Below, one piece after another: positions 33,932-44,025 of a DNA stretch of 64,000 nucleotides. The notes below the pieces were generated by a model. It saw only the letters and a list, made by a program, of their open reading frames with translations. It did no database searches and had not been told where the DNA came from. Source of the DNA: Klebsormidium nitens (Eukaryota > Streptophyta > Klebsormidiophyceae > Klebsormidiales > Klebsormidiaceae); contig DF237285.1 in NCBI GenBank assembly GCA_000708835.1, positions 1 to 64,000 of the forward strand, read 5' to 3'. The first letter of the stretch is position 1. Each line of letters opens with the position of its first letter. Made by a program: the position numbers and the translations under genes.

Positions 33932-35209
33932 GCAGTCCACGGAAAGTAGAGGCCTTCCCTATTGCCCCTCGCCTGCAGATTAGCAGGGCATAGGGGTATC
34001 CATCTCGAGACTCGTGTTGACATTGGCGCTTGAGCAGAGGTTCGGACATCCATCGTCTTTGAAAGTCGCTGCGTATGGTGGAACAGCGTCCACACCCCGT
34101 GCTCGGATCCTTGTGTTTGTGCAGCTCTTGCAGTTCCACCTAGAAGCAACGGGCTATGCTGACATCTTTGTGCAACTATGCTCACATGTCCGTGCAAAAA
34201 TGAGATGCCTGTGCCGCTAGATTCGGTAGTGAGTCATGCAGCGATGAATCGATCTAGTGACTCGATTGACATGGCTTCATAATGATGTCAAGCCATGGGC
34301 CGCCCACTTGTACGAATTGAATACGGTCTAATTTCATATAGCACTGCGATCGTCCGCTCTCGAGCATTATTACCATCGGCTGCACTATGTCCAGATCATG
34401 CATATAATGTCCTAGTAGCCTTAGCTGGGGCGGCCCCCTTCAAGCACAGCATGTTTATCCGGCGACACGTGGTCGATGCATGTGATGAATACGGTGATAC
34501 AGTGACATGCATGGAATTACGTCGAATTTTCCGCTTGAGCGCAATTGCACTGCAAAACCTTTTAAGTTCGTGTATTGAACTGCATTGGGCATATAAGTGT
34601 TGATTGTTTGCGCATATTGCGCTTATAACCTCCAAACTAACGGGGCACTCCACGCCGTCCGAAACTTTCATGCGACTGTCTGCGGCGCGCCCGGGCGGCA
34701 CGCAGGCTAGCTGCCAATGTCTTACATACGCGTATACAAATTCATGCACGCGTGCAGGCTGGTGCAAGGGGCGTGAGTCGGCCTTTTCGATTGATATAAA
34801 TTTAAGCTATGGAGTCAATTCAGCTAGCGAGCATTTCAGGGCGTGGTCGCTCGACACGTCTGACTGAACGTGACTGAACAGGGCGTACATCAGAGTATCT
34901 ATAGGATGTCTCGAGTTCGTCATCAAACGATGTCCGTTGCTTTAGAAGACGCTGTAGCTCAGTTTTAGTAAAGGCCTCGTTACTGTGAGGAGATTAACAG
35001 CATCCCAGTCCATCAGAAGATCCTGATTCTTCGAAGCCTCCGTTAGTCCATCGGGTCCTAACCTTAAAAGGTTCAACGAACAAAGTCTTCTGCAGTGGCC
35101 GAGCTAGTGCAGAACGAACAGAGCAAGCTTACTTGAAGTTGGTGACAACGTCATCAATTTAAATCCTCCTTCTCAAAGCGCTGGTCTTTCTGCTTTTGAG
35201 CCGACATTC
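33932..35209. other. Spacer between convergent KAS I and F-box genes
   Basis: About 1.3 kb with no supported gene. It contains several ATGCATG-type and short inverted sequences, including TGACATGGCTT / AAGCCATGGG near 34268-34300. No RNA gene recognised. Confidence 0.5.
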
Positions 35210-36112
35210 TTAATATATCCTCAAATAGGTAGACGTCTCAGCTGCCTTGTTTCGCTTCAAGACTCCCATGGTCAGAATGGCTTCTGCACGCAGCACCTTG
35301 AAGTTGAAGGCTGACTGAGGCTGTTGGAGAACTGCAGGAAGCTCGGCGCACAACATGTAACAGTCTACTGAGGCCTTGTTGGGGACTCCAATCATGCTGA
35401 CAGCTTGTTCAAGCTTACGAGTTCCAATCTGGCGCATCGCGAGCTTTCCTCGCCAGAAAACAGATCCAACTTGTCTCGGCTGGGCGTGTCCGACGTTTTT
35501 CAGGAGCGTGCCGTGAATTTCCATAAGTAAGGAGTCCCTGTTGAAGGCTTCATGGCACAGCTGCCTCAAAGTTTCCGGTGTATACAAGGCGTGGACCTGG
35601 CAAGTGTTGATCAGCGGGTTACGACGATCAGTTGAGGGTTGGAATCTTGACGAGCCCGGCTGACCTCCAGACCTTTGAGAGACCCACTGAATGACGCTTT
35701 CCTTCGAACTAATTACAATCAGAAGCTGTGCGGAGTCGTAACCCAGTCCATCTAGACCGTGCTGAAACTGCCAGAGTTGCCGTCTCGTTTGAACGCTTTC
35801 CTTGATCCACCTAGCTTGCACAAGCTTCTTGAGCCCCCCCAATCGAAAAGCTTCTAGATCGGCGTCAAGCCTCGCACTTTGTCGTTCAAGGAAAAGACTT
35901 TCGTGACGCCTAGTGCACTGCGAAAGGGGTGGGCCGCGGAATGCTTTTTTCCAGATGCTAGCATCCCCTATGGCCACGCGCTGAAAGGACTTGCAGACGA
36001 AAGATGCTCGCAGCAGAGAAAGGGGGTCCTGAACTGCGAGCTTGTTCAAGATAACCAACATCACGTCGTCTGGGAGTTCAGGCTGCATGGTGACGAACGT
36101 ACAAAGACTCAA
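35210..36112 (-). CDS. F-box domain protein, intronless, 300 aa
   Basis: A single open frame starts MSLCTFVTMQPELPDDV. Residues about 11-50 are an F-box: LPDDVMLVILNKL, then DPLSLLRASFVCKSF and a Trp (IWKKAF) in the usual place. F-box proteins bridge substrates to the SKP1-CUL1 ubiquitin ligase. No kelch, LRR or other substrate domain is recognisable in the remaining ~240 residues, which are helix-rich and ankyrin- or Sel1-free by eye. A second in-frame Met at residue 9 (MQPELPDDV) is as likely a start. It is convergent with KAS I. Confidence 0.75.
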   Translation of the reverse strand: MSLCTFVTMQPELPDDVMLVILNKLAVQDPLSLLRASFVCKSFQRVAIGDASIWKKAFRGPPLSQCTRRHESLFLERQSARLDADLEAFRLGGLKKLVQARWIKESVQTRRQLWQFQHGLDGLGYDSAQLLIVISSKESVIQWVSQRSGGQPGSSRFQPSTDRRNPLINTCQVHALYTPETLRQLCHEAFNRDSLLMEIHGTLLKNVGHAQPRQVGSVFWRGKLAMRQIGTRKLEQAVSMIGVPNKASVDCYMLCAELPAVLQQPQSAFNFKVLRAEAILTMGVLKRNKAAETSTYLRIY

Positions 36113-36793
36113 CCAGGCACAGCAGCTGTTGTGATCAGTTCAAGGCCTTCTGTCAAGAGGATTTATACATACGCTCCATTCCTTTCATTCCTGCTCAGAG
36201 TCCTTGAGGAATCAGCATGTCCTGCTTTGATCTCTATTTCTCAGGAAACCGTCTTGCTCATCACAGTTGGGAGATTGCGTAAACCGTCAACGACCGCCGC
36301 ACGATATACAGCGCCTCTGTGGAGTTCAAGGGAAGCCTCCTTCACCAGTTTGCCGCTCTTTCCATCGGATTATTCAAGAAGAGCGCACCAATTGCCCTTA
36401 AGATGTTCTCTTGTCGTCCCAAATGCTCAACCAAACAGCTGACCTCCCTCTCTTCTGCAGCCTACTTACTTGCGCAGCAAGGACTCAGCCATGCTTGAGT
36501 TTCTGAATCTGAGAAGTCTGACGTACTTCAAATTCGCTTGGAACAGCTTGTTCAATCCGTGCTCTGAGCGTCAATTTGTTTGCTCGAGCCTCGGATCTAC
36601 TGTGCCAAGTGCCCTGATTCTGCACTCACTGCATGCATTTCATGATCATGATGATGAGGACTTGCAGCGCGGGTAACCGTTGGAAAATGAATATTGACGA
36701 TCCAAACCGTCCATCCTGTGATCCTGGCACCTCAGGGCTAGGCGGTCAGCGCCCGGCCGCGGCTGGCGGCCGCTCAACGCAGCCCCGCAAAAC
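36113..36793. other. Intergenic upstream region of the F-box gene
   Basis: Presumably contains the F-box promoter. A plus-strand frame at 35879-36442 overlaps the gene antisense and looks like a shadow. Near 36740-36790 there is a GC-rich self-complementary stretch (GCCCGGCCGCGGCTGGCGGC). Confidence 0.4.
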
Positions 36794-36992
36794 ATACTGG
36801 TAACTCCCATTTCACTTGGGAGCCATTTCACTTAAGATCCAAGCTACCTGGGCAGACAAACTAAAAACCCTAACCGACAGAATTACCCGCTCCGCACCCG
36901 AACCCACCCTAACCACCATACCAACCCTACCCGTCTCCCGGGCGCCTATCCTAAGTGAAATGGCTCTAATGTGAAATGGGAGTTACCAGAGT
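36794..36992. mobile_element. Mutator-like MITE, 199 bp, with 9-bp target-site duplication
   Basis: The direct repeat CCGCAAAAC at 36785-36793 and 36993-37001 flanks the element exactly. Inside are terminal inverted repeats of about 41 bp (36794-36834 and 36952-36992), which share CTGGTAACTCCCATTTCAC and AGCCATTTCACTTA with a few mismatches. There is no coding capacity. A 9-bp target duplication with long inverted repeats is typical of Mutator-type non-autonomous elements. The ~70-bp core matches the fold-back element in the b561 gene (4935-5010) on the opposite strand. Confidence 0.85.
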
Positions 36993-37001
36993 CCGCAAAA
37001 C

Positions 37002-38088
37002 CCCGCGTGGCCTTTCAGATGCGCGGCCGGGTAATCCGATCGGAGCCTGCCATGCAGTGCTAGCTAGTCTGCGTGGGCTGCGCATCTCATGCAGGTACTG
37101 AACAACATCTGCCGGCGAGCGCACAGGCGTCTCCCCTAAGTATCCGCACTTTCAGGTGTGAAATCTTGCTCCTGCTGTCCACCACTTCGGCTTCGACATC
37201 CAAGGTGTTACCGCATGGCATAGATTGAAAGGATCAGCGACAGATGTTTCAAAGGAGGATCCCTGTTCTTAGGAATAATTTCCACAATGTTTTTGACTTT
37301 GCCATAACGAGAGAACGCAGGACTTGCATGTCTTTGAGCAGAACACATCTTCCTTAATGCAGCGAACAAATTTTGCAGTTCAACTGGCGTTAGACCCAGG
37401 ATTATTGAGAACGACACCGCTTGGCAACGTCGTTTGAGGACCCGCCCTGATCATTGCTCCCGGTTATATAATCCAGCTGGCCGGAACAAGGGCCAAAATA
37501 CAACCAAAAGACCAAGACGTGGTCGCTCGGAAGAGTCTGTCCGCTCAGAGAGTCAAGCAGGACAAAGGTACGTGAAAATTCTGAGTATCGAGCACTGTTG
37601 GCAGTTGGTTCAGTAAGGTTCTTTGCTGATCTTGGTAATAAAGGTTACGGTCAGCAGTGCCAGTGTGAGTGTTTCGAGGTTGATTGACTCGTATAATAAT
37701 TGCATGTTTTATATCTGTCAACAGAGTCAGTACGACGTTTTTGATATACTCACTATGCTCCTGCTTTGCGTTTATATGGACCATCCACACACCTTTTTCG
37801 TAAAGTCTCGTGCCCCTGGCATCCCAGCCATTTGTAAGCAATCAGGAGCCGGCGGATGCGGTGAAAAATAAATCGTGGCACGCATGCAAGGGTATTGGTC
37901 CTTTTTGATAGAATTTGCTCATCAAATTAACCAGATGTGGCTCAAAACAGTTTGTTGACGATTTGATCAGCTCGTTCCTGCGCGTCTTGGCCAAGTTCGA
38001 CTCGTCGGTTTCACAAAAAGGAGCACAGGCAAGCATATTTCTTGAATGCATGGGCATCTTGTTTGACTCTGCCTCCATTTATCTGCAG
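37002..38088. other. Intergenic region, no supported gene
   Basis: Short frames on both strands, none recognisable. It may hold upstream exons of the small plus-strand gene that ends at 38429, since that frame starts at an acceptor rather than an ATG. Confidence 0.4.
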
Positions 38089-38429
38089 CCGTGCCAAACA
38101 ACCGCACCGCCGTCCTGCAGCTTCTCCAGGTCATCAATGTGAAGCTTGACAACCAGGCACCCAAGCGGCATAACAGCTACGCCCGCGATCTTCCGCAGGC
38201 CCTGCGTCCTATCGCCGTCACCGCGACTGGCGGTGCGCATCCTGTGGGGAGTGTTCCGCAGCTTCAAGATGCAGGCGGCATATTCCCAGGCACGGTTCAG
38301 CAGCTGTTAACCCTGAGCCCGGCTCAGCTTGATGAGTTGCGAGCGTTTTACAACGATGACTTCGGGAACCAAGTAGGTGACGGGGTTGAGATACAGCGCC
38401 ACAAATTCGCTATGTACATCGGATGGTAG
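38089..38429 (+). CDS. Unrecognised protein, probable terminal exon (about 113 codons)
   Basis: The frame begins after a good TATCTGCAG acceptor and has no suitable early ATG, so upstream coding exons are expected but were not found. It runs to a TAG at 38427-38429. The protein looks real: VLQLLQVINVKLDNQAPKR near the start and a C-terminal part LLTLSPAQLDELRAFYND followed by VEIQRHKFAMYIGW. GC content rises over the exon compared with both flanks. I do not recognise the family. Confidence 0.4.
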
Positions 38430-38994
38430 GTTCAACCGTCCTTGCTGGGTTTTTTGGGAGGCCCTGTCAGGCGTTGCCTCGGATAGCATATGCACATGGA
38501 CTGCAATCTCCCCGCGACTTCAGCTTTCGTCCGGAGCTTAAGTCGGGTATGTAGAAAAGACATTGTCAACGGTCATGCCGCTTTTTGGAACTGAAGTAAC
38601 ACGTGATGACAATCAATGCTGCTGAACCCAATCCTTGCTCGTATCAGCAGGAAGATCACTGGTTGTGTAATCAAGCACGCGGGCTTGGAGACCTTACAGG
38701 CTCGCGCACCATTGGATTGTGTACATCTTATGATCATTGCCAAGGAGTCGCTTGCACTATGCTGCGTGCTGCATTGGATATAGACGTGGACCTGAGCTGC
38801 GCAAGGTGTCGCTTGAGCATATCCTTTCCTCAGAAGGGACTTGGATGGCAGAGGTGCATATGATCCTCTTTCTCAGATTGGCATCATGCGAGCCATATAC
38901 AATATGGAAATACGTTCCGTCGGACATGACCGTGCGTCACACTGGTCGTATATAGAATAGGAACGTGTGTAACAAGTTTCTCGTTGGCCGGGGC
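38430..38994. other. Spacer between convergent genes
   Basis: Lies between the small plus-strand exon and the stop of the TPR gene at 38995. Nothing recognised. Confidence 0.45.
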
Positions 38995-41900
38995 TCAAAG
39001 ACTGCCATCTTTTAGAATATCCTGGAACCACTCTTTATTTCGACAGCTAGCTAGGTCGTCGTCCGCCGCAAGTTCGTCGGCTCGAAGGCGCCTCAATCCC
39101 TGGAGCTTGGTCAGCGCGCCGCGAACTTCATCCTCGTGGCCAGCCAGCGCGGCTGTAGCACAAAGGGGGAGAAAGGAATGACTGAGTCTGTGAATGCGCC
39201 GTACATGGTAGACTAGAAGAACATAAGCAGACTGGCCGTCAAAGAGCCCACAATACGGTGCTCCACTTCAACCGGAAGCTCTCGACATAGCAAGTAAAAG
39301 GTCACGTTGAGCTGCGCAAAGAGGACGGGAGATACCTACTGAATCCGGGTGAAAAATCCTTTTTTGTTGTCGATCGGCCGGTCGGCTCGGAAAGAGCGGT
39401 GATCCAGCGGACGACCAAGCTAGTCAACGCCTCCGTCCTCAGAAGAATAAGTCGACCACGCACCCCGCCAATGAACCTTCATGCCATCTTACCCGGAATA
39501 ACTCAAAGGCGGCCCCGAAAGAATGATACTCCTCACGAACAAATCATGACGTAAGGAAAGAATAACCCACCTGCGCACGCGTAGTTGTACATCGCATCGC
39601 ACCACTCCGCAAACCCGAGCCCCGCCGGCTGCCCCCCGAGGGCCTCCCGGTATGCGGCAGTGCTCCGTTCGAAGTTTTCGTGGCTGGCTTGCGCGTCCCC
39701 GTCCTTGTGCTTCAGCTTGCCGGCGAGAAGGAACACGTCGGCCACTCCCAATTTCGCGTCGACGTTGTTGCGGTCGATCCGGAGCGCGGCGCCGTACCCC
39801 TCGTCAACGGCGCAGGTGAGCAGCGAGTAAGCTTCTGCCACGTGGCCGCCTGAGCAGGTAAAAAGAAAGTCTGTCCAATAGCCTCGGGCAGAGACACATG
39901 GTTGGTGTACCTTCGACGCCGGAGATTTGAGTATCCAAGTCTGTCGCTAGAAAGGTAGCCGCGATCATCTCGTCTGCTGCAAGCGAGAGCTTCGTCCTTC
40001 GTTTGTAACATTTCCGTAACACTGTGGCGCGTAACACAGGCAGGCACACGAGCAGGGCTTGGAAGAAAGCATTGCGAATGATGCCAAAACCAGCGTATCT
40101 GGCCTCTCTGCCTGTTCGGATAGTGCAGCTATCTCAATCTGAAACCTCGAGAAGGATTAGACACAACTATCAGGCGCTTACGGCTCCTCGTTTGCTCGTG
40201 GAATTCCTACCTGTTGATTTCTGGAACTAAAGAGTTCCATCGTGGACTGCATTGCTGAGAAAAAGCTCACTCCGTCTTCAGCGAACCAGTTCGTCTTACC
40301 AGCGTGTGCCCTCTCTCCATGCCCGCTCAAAGTGTCGCCCAGGGTGACACGTGGCGCCACGTCCGTCCGGCTGAAGTCAGCACCGTGACGCAGTTTCTCC
40401 TCGGCCTGAGCGAAGAGCGCCAAAGCCGCCGTGGTCTCAGGACAGCGCTGCACGAGAGTACGTCCCGCTTTTCAGAAAGATAATACTTACAACGAATTTT
40501 GTGTCATAACGTGTTTTCGTATCAGGGAACTCGCTGATCTACTCTGGCTGGCAATGCACGTTCTAGATTCTCTTTTGAGCAGATTTGAGGATCTCCCACG
40601 TCATCGGGCTGGTGAACTGCCACGGCAGGACTCTCGGGGATACCAACCGTTCGAAGCGGGCTATGTGGGCCGGAAAGATTATCGCCTATTTGCCTCGAGC
40701 TTTCCGAACGTCAGTCTGATAAAATACTTTCACGATGCACGCGTCCAGAGGCCTCAACGCAAAGTCCCCTCCTCGTTGCTTCAATTATCACAGTCCGTCA
40801 GTTCCAAGGTAGGTTCGCGCCCAATAGTAAACTCTCGTTCCTCACTTGAGCAGCCGAGAAGAGCCCCGCCCCCCAATTCAGCAGCAACCCCGCCAAGTCG
40901 TCCCCCAGCCTGACGTCAGCAACCGAGCAACCGGCGGCATATGCCTGCATCGCCCGCTCGAACAGCGGCCCCGCTTGGTCCCACTCTGCAGGACGCGAGG
41001 AGTGTGGAAAGGGCCCGCAGAGCATCTCAGCATGGCGGACTAGGCAGTCCCCGAAGTTGGTCAGGGTCTCGATGTCGTCCTTTTGGAGTTCTAGGGCGGC
41101 AGAGTACCTGCGAGGGGCGTTCTCTGGTGTCTGTCTGGATTCGTCTGTAAGACAGGCAATCTACGCTGGAGGTTTCTTTTGGGTAGTTTGCAAGGGTCCA
41201 GGTTCGCCTGTGGATTGTGTATCGACTGGTAGACGTGAGGTACTTTGGAAGAGAGTTTTGATCAAAATTGGGAGAGCAAGCGACTGTCATAACCGCTGAG
41301 GGCCCGAGGAAAGGCTGCCAAAAAGTGCCTGTTCCGGAGTCCCTTGGACACAATCTACGGTCAAAGACAAACTTGAACATCACCTTTCTCCAAGAATGCC
41401 TTCAGGAAGCCCCATTACTAAAGCCTGCCGTTTTGTGGGCAACAATAACAATAATCTCTGACTTAGACAAAAGTGGCTGTTTAGACACGCAAAATATGTG
41501 AGGCGCGTTGTAACACGGCTTTCGTCGCTTGAAACTTGCAAGCTTCCACGTCATTCCCTTGATGGTCGACTGTAGCAATTGTGAGCATCGAAATCGCTTG
41601 AAAAGCAACTTCCCGGAGTATCGAGTCGAGGAGCAATTTCCGTTACTATCATCCTTTACTTGTTAAAACACTGCTTCTCACCTCCCTTCAGCTCGCTCTA
41701 ACAGCGTGCTGGCTCTTTGCGCCCCTCCCCCATTCTCCTTTGGAATTTCTGCAAGGGCGTCCGCCCATTCAGCAAGTGCATTCCCGCTGTTGACAGTTGC
41801 CTCCAGCCAGGCAGAGGCGCGCTCTGAGGTGTTTGCAGAGGCCTGGGCATCTGGGGCTGTGCCGGCTTCTGAAATGATGGCTTCATAAGCAGAGTTGCTC

Positions 41901-42754
41901 TGCAGACAGAAAAGTCTTTACGCTCAGGAGGGAACTTGGAAGCTTGCAGGGGAAACTACCCGGTCTTCAAACGCAATCAGGAGATCACGGTCTGCTTTGT
42001 CCGGATTGTTGCCATGTTCCAAACTCCAGATTGCAGGACCACACTGAAAAGCAACGAAAGCTGTCAATGCAAGCTGATCATGTGAGCACTTGGCATCAAC
42101 CAGATTAGAGGAGCTGCTCACTTCATTACAAAGACTGGCCACCGCCATGTGGACTGCAGTACCCCGTTCTTCGCTGCCAGAGTCGAAACTTGCTGGCCCG
42201 CTTCTCAAGTGGGCCAAGAGGGATGCGGACCACTCCAAATAAGCCTCACCCTGCAAATCATGACACTTGAATGACCGAGATGCATTTGTGTAACTTACTG
42301 GAAGGATGACTCTGTGCATATATCGTTCGCAAGAAAGGTGTGCAGTGGTATTCACCATGTCAAAGAGCCGGCATGCTCCTCATAGCATTGTCTCCACAAA
42401 AAGAAGAATTTGACTTTTGTTTTGTCAAAAACTCTTTAGGTAGGCCCAACAGAACCAACGATATACATAGTTGAACCTCATGAGATATTTGGCTTCTCCA
42501 AATATCTCATGAGGCTTCAAGTTGAGCACAGATCTTGAAAAAGGCCTTTCACAAAGGTTGTCAAGAACAGCTTCCAAACTTTTTCAAATCCCTTACCAAG
42601 TCATTCAAAGCATCAAGCCTTTGCGAAACCGTAACATCCAATTGTAGGGATGCCCTGTACTTGTCAGCGCTCTGTTCAAATAGCGCTGCTGCCTCTCGCC
42701 CTGCCGTCTTCCTCTCAGCAGCTTGCTTCAAGCGGGACGCCTCTGCATACAATT
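38995..42754 (-). CDS. Tetratricopeptide-repeat (TPR) protein, 5' end unresolved
   Basis: Exons in transcript order: 42754-42597, 42250-42122, 42043-41960, 41899-41682, 41107-40846, 40447-40300, 39849-39571, 39152-38995; phases close to a TGA, giving 477 residues without the N-terminus. TPR-like helix pairs recur: LYAEASRLKQAAERKTAGRE, ALNDLGEAYLEWSASLL, TLTNFGDCLVRHAEML, AAYREALGG, then MYNYACAAALAGHEDEV and the closing KEWFQDIL. TPR arrays act as protein-protein scaffolds; the partner is unknown. The first exon found starts in phase 1, so at least one more upstream exon is missing, possibly near 42900-43260. The proposed intron 42044-42121 is 78 bases, a multiple of three with no stop, so it could be retained. 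Confidence 0.75.
42471..42520. repeat. Near-perfect 22-23 bp hairpin in a TPR-gene intron
   Basis: Arms 42471-42492 and 42498-42520 pair over TTGAAxCCTCATGAGATATTTGG with a single bulged base and a 5-base loop CTTCT. It lies in the intron between exons 42754-42597 and 42250-42122. It could be a tiny fold-back element or a small-RNA-forming hairpin, though it is short for a plant miRNA precursor. Confidence 0.75.
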
Positions 42755-44025
42755 CTAGAAAGAAGAGAATCTGCCACGGTCTTCCCAACAACCGTAACAC
42801 CAAGCTCTGAGGTGGTACGCTTCCTCCAGCCAACAGACTGGAGGCCGAATGTGGCATCAACTAAGAAGATATATGATGCGGCAAAGCTTGAATCAGAGGA
42901 AGCCGGTTCAAAACAAATACTCCATGTAGAGGCAATCAAGAGCAGCAAGCATGCACATCTCACACCGCAATTTGGTGCCACTTCCATCCACCCACCGGCC
43001 AGCATTAACTGCACTGGCGTCAGCACGTCCTTCGCTTTCTCTCCTTTCTTCCCATCCTTCCATCTGGAATTGCGTGCATTGCGTGACATTGGAGCAGTGG
43101 CAAGCCCGGCGCATTGAGCATGCCAGAAGAGCCCGCAATATTTGACCACTAAGTATAGCAGTGCACCAGCTAGAAAGGTAGGTATGCAACTTGCAAGAAG
43201 CTTTCAAAAAAAGCCAGCGACCTTCTCAGCTGTTGCAAATTCAATTCGCCCATTGGCATCAGCATGAAGCCAGCATGAAGCTGATGTTTCCGGGTTCCCT
43301 CTCCTCTATGCCGTCGATTATAGAGGCTGTGAAAGTCGTCGACGGCCAGAGCTAAACACAGTCAGTTGGACGGGCGCCTTCCGATGCAAGATACCTTTAT
43401 CGGATGGTCATGCTGCAAGATTCCAATCCTCTTGCTGTTGGCCAGGACTAGCGCTCTGCTCGTCACTGATCTGTGGCGTTGCAGAAGCTTCGTTGCTGGG
43501 GACGCCTCTACTTGCCTCTACTGTCGACTTCCAAGGGAGCTCACTTCAGCAAATAGTACAGCTGCCCTCTTTTTCCGGGAGGAAAAGAAAGCAGAAAGGT
43601 GCTGAAAAGCAGCAGGTGCAGCTCGTGAATAAGTGCGCAGGGCCACCACAAAGGAGTTGCTGATCAGAGTGACAAAATGGTGCAGATCTGTGAATTGTAT
43701 CCCCAATTGGCATTAAAGCGTCTGTATTCGTCTTCGTTGTTTCTTTGAGCTGTATGCAGTCTTCCTGCCCAATTTGCTCTACAATCTTTAGGTTTAAGCA
43801 ATGCAGTAGTAATCCCAGCTTCCTGTTTTCTGCTTGTGTCTGCAGCTGATCGATGGCCCTTGGCAAGCAGTTTCTTCGAAGTCAAGCCAAGATGCAGCTC
43901 ATTGTGCCTTGTTTTTGGCTGAAAGATTTCATCTTCATGGTCAAAACCTAGAAGCGTCTAATCCCCTTGAACAATACAGACCAGGTACACTTTTGTTGCT
44001 TTCCCTTGACCTGCTCCACTGACAG
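42755..44025. other. Region between TPR and PITP genes; missing first exons probably here
   Basis: Both neighbouring genes are transcribed outward from this 1.27-kb stretch. It should contain the 5' exon(s) of the TPR gene on minus and the short first exon of the PITP gene on plus. A frame near 43215-43262 (minus) reading NGRIEFATAEK ends at a weak donor in the wrong phase, so it was not joined. Confidence 0.4.
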
